The notes under the pieces: model-generated | What the model saw: only the letters and a program-made list of their open reading frames with translations | Told to the model about the DNA's origin: nothing | The model's database searches: none | Made by a program: the position numbers and the translations under genes | In this document: piece by piece, positions 7,483 through 17,701 of the stretch | Position numbering within the stretch: position 1 is the first letter of the stretch | Layout: each line of letters opens with the position of its first letter | From: Paradevosia shaoguanensis | GTDB taxonomy: Bacteria > Pseudomonadota > Alphaproteobacteria > Rhizobiales > Devosiaceae | Reading direction: 5' to 3' | DNA: 64,000 nucleotides | NCBI RefSeq assembly: GCF_016801025.1 | Contig: NZ_CP068983.1 | Span: 3,836,501-3,900,500, forward strand

Positions 7483-7557
7483 GCGCCCTTCGTCTAGCGG
7501 TCAGGACACCGCCCTCTCACGGCGGGAACAGGGGTTCGATTCCCCTAGGGCGCGCCA
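7483..7557 (+). tRNA. tRNA-Glu (anticodon CTC)
   Basis: 75 bases with encoded CCA. The acceptor GCGCCCT/AGGGCGC and the T arm are identical to the first tRNA. The anticodon arm CCGCC-CTCTCAC-GGCGG gives anticodon CTC, specific for GAG. The two genes probably arose by duplication followed by an anticodon change. Confidence 0.95.
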
Positions 7558-7648
7558 GTCAAATTCTCTCCAAAAGTTTTCGGATAGACCGGCTGGTCCG
7601 AACCGGGCCAGCGCAGAGCGTTCGAGATTCGCTCATCGAATCAGGTAA

Positions 7649-7963
7649 TTAACCGCAGCGAGCTCGTGTCAGGTTGCCGGCTGCGTCGATTTCGAGGTTG
7701 AGGCGTTCTTCGACGAAGTCCTGGGTGACCATGTCGCCCGGCGCGATGACTCGGACCTGGCCCTTGGACAGCACCGGCTCGTCGCCGATTTTCACATCTT
7801 CAGCCGTCGTGCCGGTAACCGGCTTGCCGATGCTGCCCTCAAGGGCGGCGGCGCCGCAATCCGAGGGCGGTGCCTTGCTGGGTTGCGGGCTGGCATGGGC
7901 GAAAGTGGTGAAGGCGAGCATCGCGGCGAGGGCGGCTACGCCCGGACGAACGTGCAAAGACAT
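7649..7963 (-). CDS. Exported protease inhibitor I78 family protein
   Basis: 104 residues. A signal peptide (residues 1-24, cleavage near AHA-SPQ) is followed by a small domain with CGAAALEGSIGKPV, RVIAPGDMVTQDF and RLNLEIDAAGNLTRARCG. This is the pattern of the I78 (potato-inhibitor-I-like, Aspergillus elastase inhibitor) family, with two Cys that can form a disulfide. It probably protects envelope proteins against serine proteases in the periplasm. AAGGAG lies upstream of the ATG at 7963. It appears monocistronic. Confidence 0.8.
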   Translation of the reverse strand: MSLHVRPGVAALAAMLAFTTFAHASPQPSKAPPSDCGAAALEGSIGKPVTGTTAEDVKIGDEPVLSKGQVRVIAPGDMVTQDFVEERLNLEIDAAGNLTRARCG

Positions 7964-8093
7964 TGGCGGCTCCTTGTTGGGCCAAGCATGCTGAAACGAT
8001 CTGACTATTTTGCGACGGACCTGGAGAGAAGGGCACGTTTCGTGCCGGCCGTCGACAGCAAACTGGCTTTCGCGGGCAGCCGCCCGACGATTG

Positions 8094-8125
8094 AACCTCC
8101 GGGAGAGGGCAGGTCCCCCGGAGGT
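8094..8125 (-). terminator. Hairpin after metE, possible terminator
   Basis: On the minus strand ACCTCCGGG and CCCGGAGGT form a 9-bp stem with a long loop, 15 bases past the metE stop. There is no T-tract, so termination is uncertain. Confidence 0.35.
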
Positions 8126-8139
8126 CCGTTACCCTGCGG

Positions 8140-10404
8140 TCAGCGATGGCGCAGGGATTTGGCGGTTTCAACGAGATGGGCGAGGGCGGCTTCGACCTCG
8201 GGCCAGCCACGGGTCTTGAGGCCGCAATCCGGATTGACCCAGAGCTGGTCGGGCGGGATTGCCTCGCTGGCCTTGCGCAGAAGCGATTCCATGTCGGCGC
8301 GGCTGGGGACGCGGGGCGAATGGATGTCCCAGACTCCGGGACCGATCTCGTTGGGATAGCGGAAATCGCGGAAGGCGGAGATCAGCTCCATGTCCGAGCG
8401 TGAGGTCTCGATGGAGATGACATCGGCATCCATCTCGGCGATGGCCGGCATGATGTCGTTGAACTCGGCGTAGCACATGTGAGTGTGGATCTGCGTGTCG
8501 TCGGCGACGCCGGCGGCCGAGAGGCGGAAGCAGTCGACGGCCCAGCGCAGATAGCCATTCCAGTCGCCGCGGCGCAGCGGGAGGCCTTCGCGCAGAGCCG
8601 GCTCGTCGATCTGGATGATGCCGATGCCAGCCTTTTCGAGATCGACCACCTCGTCACGGATAGCGAGCGCGATCTGTCGACAGGTTTCGGAGCGTGGCTG
8701 GTCGACACGGACGAATGACCATTGGAGGATGGTCACGGGGCCGGTGAGCATGCCCTTCATCGGACGGTTGGTGAGTGAAGCGGCATAAGCAGACCAGGCG
8801 ACGGTCATGGGAGCCGGGCGGGAAGTGTCGCCGTAGATCACCGGCGGTTTCACGCAGCGGGAGCCGTAGGACTGCACCCAGCCGTTCTTCGTGAAGGCGA
8901 AGCCATCGAGCTGTTCGCCGAAATACTCGACCATGTCGTTGCGTTCGAACTCGCCGTGCACGAGCACGTCGATATCGAGGCGTTCCTGGATGCGGACTGC
9001 CTTTTCGGTTTCGGTCTTGAGGAAGGTGTCATAGGCGGCGGCGTCGATGTCGCCGCGCTTGAAAGCGGCGCGGTGCTCGCGGACTTCGGCAGTCTGGGGG
9101 AAGGAGCCGATGGTCGTGGTCGGGTAGGCGGGCAGGTTGAAGCGGGCGCGCTGGAGGTTGCGGCGCTGCGAGAAGGGCAGGCCGCGTTCATGGTCGCTGG
9201 GCGCGACCGATGCGCTACGGGACTTGACCTCGGCGCGATGGATGCGCGGAGAAGCGCGGTGCGAGGCGACGGCGGCAGCGCTGGCTTCGAAGGCTGGCTT
9301 GGCGGCGGTCTTGCCGCGTTGCATGGCCGTGGTGAGGGCCACCACCTCCTCGAGCTTCTGGCGGGCGAAGGCGAGCCAGGATTTGAGTTCGGGATCGAGC
9401 AGCGTCTCGCCGTCGAGATCGACCGGGGAGTGGAGCAGGGAGCAGGATGGCGCGATTTCAAGGCGATCAGGGCCGACGCTATCCCAGGCGCGGGCAACGA
9501 ATTCCAGGCGGGCATCGAGATCGGCGCGCCAGATGTTGCGGCCGTCGATGACGCCGATGGAGAGCGTCTTGTCGGCGGGCAGCGCCTTGAGCACGGGGCC
9601 TAGTTGCTGCGGGGCGCGGACAAGATCGATGTGGAGGCCGGCCACCGGCAGGGCGACGGCGAGTTCCGTGTTGTCGAGCAGGCCTTCGAAATAGGTGGCG
9701 AGCATGATGCGGGGCGCGGCGGGAGTGGCCAGCGCTATGTAGGCACGGCGGAGGGCCTGGCGCTGAGCGTCGCTGAGATCGAGGGCGAGGATGGGCTCGT
9801 CGATCTGCACCCACTCGGCGCCCTCCGCCCTGAGGGCGGCAAGAAGCTCGGCATAGACCGGCAGCACGGCATCGAGCAGCGAAAGCGGCTCAAGACCGTC
9901 GTCCTTGGGCTTGCCCAGGGTGAGGAAAGTCACCGGTCCAACCAGGACCGGGCGTGTACTGATGCCGAGGCGAAGCGCCTCGCGGAACTCATCGATCGCT
10001 TTGCTGGTCGAGAGGCGGAACCGCTGGCCGGTGTGAAATTCGGGGACGATATAGTGGTAGTTGGTGTCGAACCACTTGGTCATCTCCATGGCCGGCGCGT
10101 CGGCGGTGCCGCGGGCCATGGCGAAGTATTGGTCGAGCGGGTCGGCGATGGCCGCAAAGCGCGGAGGGATGGCACCCAGGGCTTGGGCCGTATCGAGCAT
10201 GTGGTCGTAGAGCGAGAAATCATTCGACGGAATGATGTCGATGCCGGCGGCGCGCTGTACCGCCCAATGGCGGGCGCGGAGCTCGGCGGCGGTCGAGAGG
10301 AGGGCGGCCTTGTCGCTGGTGCCCTTCCAATAGGCTTCGAGGGCCTTCTTGAGCTCGCGGTGAGCGCCGATGCGGGGGAAGCCGAGATTGGCTGACTTGG
10401 TCAT
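8140..10404 (-). CDS. metE: Cobalamin-independent methionine synthase
   Basis: 754 residues, the normal length for MetE. It transfers the methyl group of 5-methyltetrahydropteroyl-triglutamate to homocysteine without B12. The N-terminal LGFPRIGAHRELKKALEAYW and the C-terminal domain TTIGSFPQT, LVHGEFERNDMV, DVISIETSRSD and WVNPDCGLKTRGW are diagnostic. The zinc ligands sit in HTHMCYAEF (His, Cys), the Glu of SIETSRS, and the Cys of NPDCGL. It is preceded by a cobalamin riboswitch, a short reading frame and a palindromic operator, so expression should fall when B12 is available and the MetH route can be used. Confidence 0.97.
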   Translation of the reverse strand: MTKSANLGFPRIGAHRELKKALEAYWKGTSDKAALLSTAAELRARHWAVQRAAGIDIIPSNDFSLYDHMLDTAQALGAIPPRFAAIADPLDQYFAMARGTADAPAMEMTKWFDTNYHYIVPEFHTGQRFRLSTSKAIDEFREALRLGISTRPVLVGPVTFLTLGKPKDDGLEPLSLLDAVLPVYAELLAALRAEGAEWVQIDEPILALDLSDAQRQALRRAYIALATPAAPRIMLATYFEGLLDNTELAVALPVAGLHIDLVRAPQQLGPVLKALPADKTLSIGVIDGRNIWRADLDARLEFVARAWDSVGPDRLEIAPSCSLLHSPVDLDGETLLDPELKSWLAFARQKLEEVVALTTAMQRGKTAAKPAFEASAAAVASHRASPRIHRAEVKSRSASVAPSDHERGLPFSQRRNLQRARFNLPAYPTTTIGSFPQTAEVREHRAAFKRGDIDAAAYDTFLKTETEKAVRIQERLDIDVLVHGEFERNDMVEYFGEQLDGFAFTKNGWVQSYGSRCVKPPVIYGDTSRPAPMTVAWSAYAASLTNRPMKGMLTGPVTILQWSFVRVDQPRSETCRQIALAIRDEVVDLEKAGIGIIQIDEPALREGLPLRRGDWNGYLRWAVDCFRLSAAGVADDTQIHTHMCYAEFNDIMPAIAEMDADVISIETSRSDMELISAFRDFRYPNEIGPGVWDIHSPRVPSRADMESLLRKASEAIPPDQLWVNPDCGLKTRGWPEVEAALAHLVETAKSLRHR

Positions 10405-10541
10405 GATCTACCGATGGGGATGTGCTGCCTCATGCCGCCACGGCACGAGCAGGAATGGCTGGTTTCAGGCGCGCGAAGCATCTGCCGCACCCAGGAGCGG
10501 GGCGGTATCGGCGCACTGGAGTTGAGTGGTTTTCGACGCTG

Positions 10542-10610
10542 CTAGCGACGCATTCGCGCCGTCGCGAGGCGCGGGGGAAAATGCGGGAGCGTCTGACGTT
10601 TCGTCATCAT
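10542..10610 (-). CDS. Short leader reading frame between the B12 riboswitch and metE (22 codons)
   Basis: Just past the metE riboswitch there is a small hairpin (10621-10639, GACCGG-type stem). It is followed by GAGGA at 10615-10619 and a double ATG at 10610, opening a 22-codon frame MMTKRQTLPHFPPRLATARM.. ending in TAG at 10542. The ribosome-binding site is better than that of metE itself, and no other strong site lies in the 245-base leader. The hairpin could hide or expose this site in response to B12. The peptide is basic (Arg/Lys-rich) and resembles no family I know. It could be a regulatory leader peptide or a chance frame. Confidence 0.4.
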   Translation of the reverse strand: MMTKRQTLPHFPPRLATARMRR

Positions 10611-10649
10611 GTAATCCTCAACCGGTCCGCCCGACCGGCCCTGTGTGAG

Positions 10650-10835
10650 CCTGCTTCCGCGGTAGGTCTCCTGGCTCGCGGATCGTCCGGACACCCGCCT
10701 TCCCAGCGCCGCGCGAAGCGGGCCAGTGACATCGTGGGTATCCGTCACCGCATACAGTTGCGGGGGCAGCTCCGGACTTGCCAGAAGGCGCACCGAATTC
10801 CCTGTTATCCCCTTGCGGGGACCGTGGACACGCTC
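10650..10835 (-). promoter_or_regulatory. Cobalamin riboswitch upstream of metE
   Basis: Read on the minus strand, the conserved cobalamin elements come in order: GATAACAGGGAATTCGGTG, then CCGGAGCTGCCCCCGCAACT (the B12 box, about 10750-10777), and the closing GAGCCAGGAGACCTACCG (about 10662-10680). It ends about 245 bases before metE. Binding of adenosyl- or methylcobalamin should turn metE off. Limits of the element are approximate. Confidence 0.92.
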
Positions 10836-10871
10836 ACCATGGACGGTTCATCGCTACGAGTCAATAAGGAT

Positions 10872-10887
10872 ATAAAGATATCTTTAT
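10872..10887. promoter_or_regulatory. 16-bp perfect palindrome between the two riboswitches
   Basis: ATAAAGATATCTTTAT is a perfect 16-bp palindrome in a short AT-rich core between the two divergent riboswitches. That places it at the promoters of both metE and nrdAB. The AAGATATCTT core resembles, from memory, the motif reported for the ArsR-type methionine-cycle repressor SahR. Regulator identity is inference. Confidence 0.55.
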
Positions 10888-10961
10888 GTGATTGTTTTGC
10901 GGCTGGTGGGTAGAAAGAATTCTCCAACCGTATTGACGCGAATCTCGATCAAGAACACCAT

Positions 10962-11135
10962 TGGTGGTGTTCAAGGTTGCTCAGAACGCAATATCTGGGC
11001 CGAAGATGGGAATCCGGTGAAATGCCGGAACTGCCCCCGCAGCTGTAAGCGGATAGCCGAACTCCAGAACCACTGGCCGAAAAGCCGGGAAGGTGAGAGA
11101 GGCGACGACCCGCGAGTCAGAAGACCTGCCTTGGA
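10962..11135 (+). promoter_or_regulatory. Cobalamin riboswitch upstream of nrdAB
   Basis: On the plus strand GGGAATCCGGTGAAATGCC is followed by CCGGAACTGCCCCCGCAGCT (11025-11044), GTAAGCGG, CCACTGG...GGGAAGG and GAGTCAGAAGACCTGCC (11114-11130). These are the conserved cobalamin aptamer parts in the correct order. The expression platform lies in the 115 bases before the nrdA start. B12 should repress nrdAB, as is known for B12-independent reductases in organisms that also have the B12-dependent class II enzyme. Confidence 0.92.
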
Positions 11136-11249
11136 TCGATAACGTCCACGGGCGGGGTGTCCGGTTGGCCGCGCATCTGGGACCTGGCAGGCGCCGGGAG
11201 CCTTTGCGCGTTCGGCTGCCCCGTTCTCAACCACGGGGTCATAGGTCCA

Positions 11250-14156
<2,907 letters not shown>

Positions 14157-14173
14157 GAATCCGAGGGACAGAA

Positions 14174-15226
14174 ATGACCGAAGCAATCGAACGCATCGAC
14201 CGTTCGGGCGGACGCGTGTCCGTGGACGACAAGGCGATGATCAACTGCCGGGCCGACGTGAACCAACTCCTGCCGCTCAAATACCGGTGGGCCTGGGAAA
14301 AGTACCTGGCCGGCTGCAACAACCACTGGATGCCCACGGAAGTCTCGATGCAGGCCGATATCGCGCTCTGGAAGAGCCGCGATGGCCTCACCGAGGACGA
14401 GCGGCACACCATCAAGCGCAATCTCGGCTTCTTCGCCGCTTCCGAGAGCCTGGTGGCCAACAACATCGTGCTGGCCATCTACCGGCACCTCACCAACCCC
14501 GAATGCCGGCAATACCTGTTGCGGCAGGCCTTCGAGGAGGCGGTGCATACGCACACCTTCCAGTACATCGTCGAAAGCCTGGGGCTCGATGAGGGTGAGC
14601 TTTTCAACATGTACCGGGAGGTGCCATCGATCACGGACAAGGCCGCCTGGGCGCTTGATTTCACGCAGCATCTCGACGATCCCGATTTCACAACCGGCAC
14701 GCCGGAAACCGATCGGGCCTTCGTGCGCGACCTCGTGGCGTTCTACGTGATCTTTGAGGGGATGTGGTTCTATACCGGTTTCGCGCAGATTCTCTCGTTG
14801 GGCCGGCGGAACAAGATGGTCGGCATCGCCGAGCAGTACCAGTACATCCTGCGCGACGAGAGCATTCACCTCAATTTCGGCATCGATGTCATCAACCAGA
14901 TCAAGGCGGAGAACCCGCATGTCTGGATACCGGAATTCCAGGAAGAAGTCCGCTCGATGATCAAGAGGGCCGCCGAGCTCGAGGCCGCCTATGGTCGCGA
15001 TACCATGCCGCGCGGCTTCCTTGGCCTGAACGCGGCGCTCTGCGAGCAATACATGCACTTCATCGCCAACCGCCGGTGCGCCCAGCTCGGGCTGGCGCCG
15101 GTCTTTGCGGAAACGGAGAACCCGTTCCCGTGGATGAGCGAAGCGATGGACCTCAAGAAGGAGAAGAACTTCTTCGAGACGCGCGTCATCGAATACCAGA
15201 ACGGAGGCGCGCTGAGCTGGGACTGA
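14174..15226 (+). CDS. nrdB: Ribonucleotide reductase beta subunit, class Ic-type (no radical Tyr)
   Basis: 350 residues, ferritin-like fold that makes the oxidising equivalent for NrdA. Metal ligands are visible: E91 ([12 protein letters not shown]), E122 and H125 (EEAVH), E195 (VIFEGMW), E229 and H232 (DESIH). In class Ia/Ib proteins the residue four after the first His is the radical Tyr; here the segment is [12 protein letters not shown] with Phe129. Chlamydia trachomatis R2, the Mn/Fe class Ic prototype, has E89, E120, H123, F127, E193, E227 and H230, all exactly two residues lower. A Mn(IV)/Fe(III) cofactor is therefore likely. GAGGGA precedes the ATG at 14174, and the gene is in one operon with nrdA under the B12 riboswitch. 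Confidence 0.95.
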   Translation: MTEAIERIDRSGGRVSVDDKAMINCRADVNQLLPLKYRWAWEKYLAGCNNHWMPTEVSMQADIALWKSRDGLTEDERHTIKRNLGFFAASESLVANNIVLAIYRHLTNPECRQYLLRQAFEEAVHTHTFQYIVESLGLDEGELFNMYREVPSITDKAAWALDFTQHLDDPDFTTGTPETDRAFVRDLVAFYVIFEGMWFYTGFAQILSLGRRNKMVGIAEQYQYILRDESIHLNFGIDVINQIKAENPHVWIPEFQEEVRSMIKRAAELEAAYGRDTMPRGFLGLNAALCEQYMHFIANRRCAQLGLAPVFAETENPFPWMSEAMDLKKEKNFFETRVIEYQNGGALSWD

Positions 15227-15229
15227 CGA

Positions 15230-15694
15230 TCAGCAGCCGCTGAACGTCACAGGGCGGTTGTAGCCACGCGGCCGGTCGCGGACATCCACATGGATGAAGC
15301 TGCGGCCGGGATAGCAGCCGAGGCCGCCCACGCCGTCATTGTTCATCGCAAAGGCGATGAGTTCGCCCTTGGGAACGCCGGGAATGTAGAAGTCGGCGGC
15401 CATGCACTTCATGTGATAGGAGCCGTCAGCGCCGCCGGCCTGCCCATTGTGGTAGTTGTCGCGATAGCCGGACTGCATGATGACCTTCCGCCCGAACCGC
15501 CCCTCGAAATCCCAGATGATGAGGCGCAGCTTGGGCGAAATGCAGAAGGCATTGACCTCGGAACTGGCCGTGACGGTGCCCCAGCTATTGGATTTGCCGC
15601 GATAGGCCGGATCGCTGCTGCTGGCGAAGATCGCCATCGGCAGGCAGCCACTCAGGGAAATCGCGCATACCAGCGCGAGAAGGATAGCACGCAT
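15230..15694 (-). CDS. Peptidase M15-like (DUF882/YcbK type) lipoprotein
   Basis: 154 residues. A lipoprotein signal ends in LSGC (Cys17). The domain SGYRDNYHN..., GSYHMKCMAADFYI, GGLGCYPGRSFIHVDVRDRPRGY has the His-x6-Asp and terminal His-x-Asp zinc pattern of M15 D-Ala-D-Ala carboxypeptidase-like proteins. It probably trims or binds peptidoglycan at the outer membrane. It converges with nrdB (3-base gap). Confidence 0.8.
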   Translation of the reverse strand: MRAILLALVCAISLSGCLPMAIFASSSDPAYRGKSNSWGTVTASSEVNAFCISPKLRLIIWDFEGRFGRKVIMQSGYRDNYHNGQAGGADGSYHMKCMAADFYIPGVPKGELIAFAMNNDGVGGLGCYPGRSFIHVDVRDRPRGYNRPVTFSGC

Positions 15695-15781
15695 CGACCA
15701 CTCTCCGGCCCGACCTGATGCAAAAATGCATCAACCAAGCCGGGTCCGTTGTCGGTCGTTAAAATATGATCGATTATGCTA

Positions 15782-15814
15782 ACCGCCCGCTAACCTCGCT
15801 GGTTAACGGGCGGT
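15782..15814 (-). terminator. Hairpin after the VOC-family gene
   Basis: ACCGCCCG and CGGGCGGT with an inner TAACC/GGTTA form an interrupted 13-bp stem around TCGCT, 9 bases past the stop of the VOC gene. The T-tract is weak (TTAGCAT). Confidence 0.5.
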
Positions 15815-15822
15815 AAATGGGC

Positions 15823-16239
15823 TTACCAGCTGCCGGTATTGGGCATCGAAGCCCAGGGTTCCTGCTGGGGCAGGGTGCCGTCCTGGATGAGTTCGACCGA
15901 GATGCCGTCAGGAGACCGTACGAAGGCCATGTGGCCATCGCGTGGCGGGCGGTTGATGGTGACGCCCATATCCATCAGGTGCTGGCAAAGGGCGTAGATG
16001 TCCTTCACGCGATAGGCCAGATGGCCGAAATTGCGCCCGCCAGTATAGACCTCAGGATCCCAGTTATAGGTAAGTTCCACCTCGCCGCCCTGGTCGCCGG
16101 GCGCGCGCAGGAAAACGAGGGTGTAGCGGCCGCGCTCGTTCTCGGAGCGCCGCACTTCCTCCAGGCCCAGCCCTTCGCAGTAGAACTTGAGGCTTGCGTC
16201 GATATCGGTCACACGGACCATGGTGTGCAGGTACTGCAT
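15823..16239 (-). CDS. gloA: VOC-family protein, lactoylglutathione lyase (glyoxalase I)-like
   Basis: 138 residues with two beta-alpha-beta-beta-beta modules: QYLHTMVRVTDIDASLKFY, GLGLEEVRRSENERGRYTL, GGEVELTYNWDPEVY, FGHLAYRVKDIYALC and FVRSPDGISVELIQ. The metal ligands of glyoxalase I are present by pattern: His in the first strand, Glu in VELTYN, His in FGHLAY, Glu in SVELIQ. It should convert the methylglyoxal-glutathione adduct to S-lactoylglutathione in the cytosol. ATG at 16239 follows GGGAGAA. The last residues (EPWASMPNTGSW) extend slightly past the usual end. Confidence 0.85.
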   Translation of the reverse strand: MQYLHTMVRVTDIDASLKFYCEGLGLEEVRRSENERGRYTLVFLRAPGDQGGEVELTYNWDPEVYTGGRNFGHLAYRVKDIYALCQHLMDMGVTINRPPRDGHMAFVRSPDGISVELIQDGTLPQQEPWASMPNTGSW

Positions 16240-16459
16240 GGGCTTTCTCCCGTTTGCTTGGTGTCTTTGATGGGCACGACAACCTATCAAGGGTGGTTTG
16301 ACGCCTGCAACTCCACCGCTTTCAAAGAAAAGACGGGGGATGTCGCAAACAAATTTCGCAACCACTCCTTAACTTTTGGGTTTGAATCGGCCACAGTGAG
16401 TCCGGGTTGTAGAGTACCTCGCGCAAAGCGGGGGATGTATTTAAAGAGGCTTAGGGGGC

Positions 16460-17083
16460 ATGGGGGGTAAGTTTTCACCCGATCGTGGCGAGACCGGAAT
16501 CCCGAAAGGGGAGGAAGGCAAGCAACCGCAGCCTCAGGCCAGCGGCGCCAGCCCGGCTCACGATCTCGACGTGATCGAGATCGCGGGGACCATCAAGTGG
16601 TTCGACGTGGCCAAGGGGTTCGGCTTCATCGTGCCCGACAACGGCATGGCCGATGTTCTCCTGCATGTGACGTGCCTGAGGCGCGACGGCTACCAGACCG
16701 CCTATGAGGGCGCGCGCATCATCGTTGAAGCGCTCAGCCGCCCTGGCGGCCTCCAGGCGTTCCGCATTCTGTCCATGGATGACTCGACGGCGCTGCATCC
16801 GGCGCAGTTGCCGGCAGCCCGTACGCATGTGACGGTCGAGCCGACTTCCAAGCTCGAGCGGCTGGAAGTGAAGTGGTTCAACCGCATCCGCGGCTTCGGC
16901 TTCCTTTCGGCAGGTGAGGGCGCGCCGGACATCTTCGTCCACATGGAAACGCTGCGCCGCTTCGGCATCACCGAGCTTCGTCCGGGACAATTCGTGCTGG
17001 TGCGGTACGGCCATGGCCCGAAAGGCCTTATGGTCGCCGAAATCCGCCCGGATGGTTGGGGCGACGCTCCATCCTCGCACTGA
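16460..17083 (+). CDS. Protein with two cold-shock domains
   Basis: 207 residues. Two cold-shock domains follow a disordered N-terminus: GTIKWFDVAKGFGFIVPD (about 43-60) with VLLHVT, and EVKWFNRIRGFGFLSAG (about 135-151) with IFVHMETL. The RNP1/RNP2-type aromatic residues are kept in both. Double-CSD proteins are common in Hyphomicrobiales and bind single-stranded RNA or DNA. ATG at 16460 follows a G-rich site. It is followed closely by the DUF192 gene. Confidence 0.9.
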   Translation: MGGKFSPDRGETGIPKGEEGKQPQPQASGASPAHDLDVIEIAGTIKWFDVAKGFGFIVPDNGMADVLLHVTCLRRDGYQTAYEGARIIVEALSRPGGLQAFRILSMDDSTALHPAQLPAARTHVTVEPTSKLERLEVKWFNRIRGFGFLSAGEGAPDIFVHMETLRRFGITELRPGQFVLVRYGHGPKGLMVAEIRPDGWGDAPSSH

Positions 17084-17091
17084 AGTTCAAC

Positions 17092-17577
17092 ATGACCGCC
17101 ACGAGTTCCGCTTCCTTCCGCCCTGCACTTGCAGCCGCGAAATTCGGTGGGCTCGCGCTCGCCGCCACCATCGCCTTCCTCCCGCTTGCTGCCTGCAGCG
17201 ACGAGAACAAGGCGGTGCTGCACACATCAACGGGCGACTATACGTTCAACGTCGAGGTGGTCGACACCAATGAAACCCGCGCCAAGGGCCTGATGTTCCG
17301 GCAGGAACTGGCCAAGGACGCGGGCATGCTGTTCGATTTCCTGAGCGAGCGAAACACCTCGTTCTGGATGCAGAACACGTTCATTCCGCTCGACATGGTG
17401 TTCATCGCGGCGGACGGGACGGTCAAGACCATCCACGTCAACGCCCGCCCGCTCGACACGACGCCGATCTCGTCGGAAGTACCCGTGCAGTTCGTACTCG
17501 AAATCCCCGGAGGCCGCTCGCAGGAGATCGGGCTCAAGGTGGGAGACAAGTTCGAGCATGATCGCGTGAAGAAGTAG
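17092..17577 (+). CDS. DUF192 family exported protein
   Basis: 161 residues. The N-terminus is a hydrophobic signal with LAAC as a likely lipobox. The domain has NETRAKGLMFRQELAKDAGMLF, FWMQNTFIPLDMVF, DGTVKTIHVNARPLD and a VLEIPGG segment, which are the hallmark motifs of DUF192. The biochemical role is unknown. The start is 8 bases past the cold-shock gene stop, so the two are probably co-transcribed. The stretch after it holds a dispersed palindromic repeat. Confidence 0.88.
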   Translation: MTATSSASFRPALAAAKFGGLALAATIAFLPLAACSDENKAVLHTSTGDYTFNVEVVDTNETRAKGLMFRQELAKDAGMLFDFLSERNTSFWMQNTFIPLDMVFIAADGTVKTIHVNARPLDTTPISSEVPVQFVLEIPGGRSQEIGLKVGDKFEHDRVKK

Positions 17578-17608
17578 GGCAGGACCGACCCCGCCGTACG
17601 GTCCGATC

Positions 17609-17657
17609 CCCCTCATCCGGCGCTGACGCGCCACCTTCTCCCACAAGGGGAGAAGGG
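17609..17657. repeat. Dispersed rhizobial-type palindromic repeat
   Basis: CCCCTCATCCGGCGCTGACG followed by CGCCACCTTCTCCCACAAGG and GGAGAAGG. GGCGC/GCGCC and CCTTCTCCC/GGGGAGAAGG form two neighbouring hairpins. Many Hyphomicrobiales genomes carry dozens to hundreds of such intergenic elements. Recognition is from memory of the consensus. Confidence 0.6.
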
Positions 17658-17701
17658 AGTTGGGGGCTTTGAGGTCGAACTCGGCCTGATCTCGGCCTGG
17701 G

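Noticed and set aside
10422-10913. 163-codon plus-strand frame antisense to the metE leader
   Set aside because: Covers the riboswitch on the opposite strand; no protein features.
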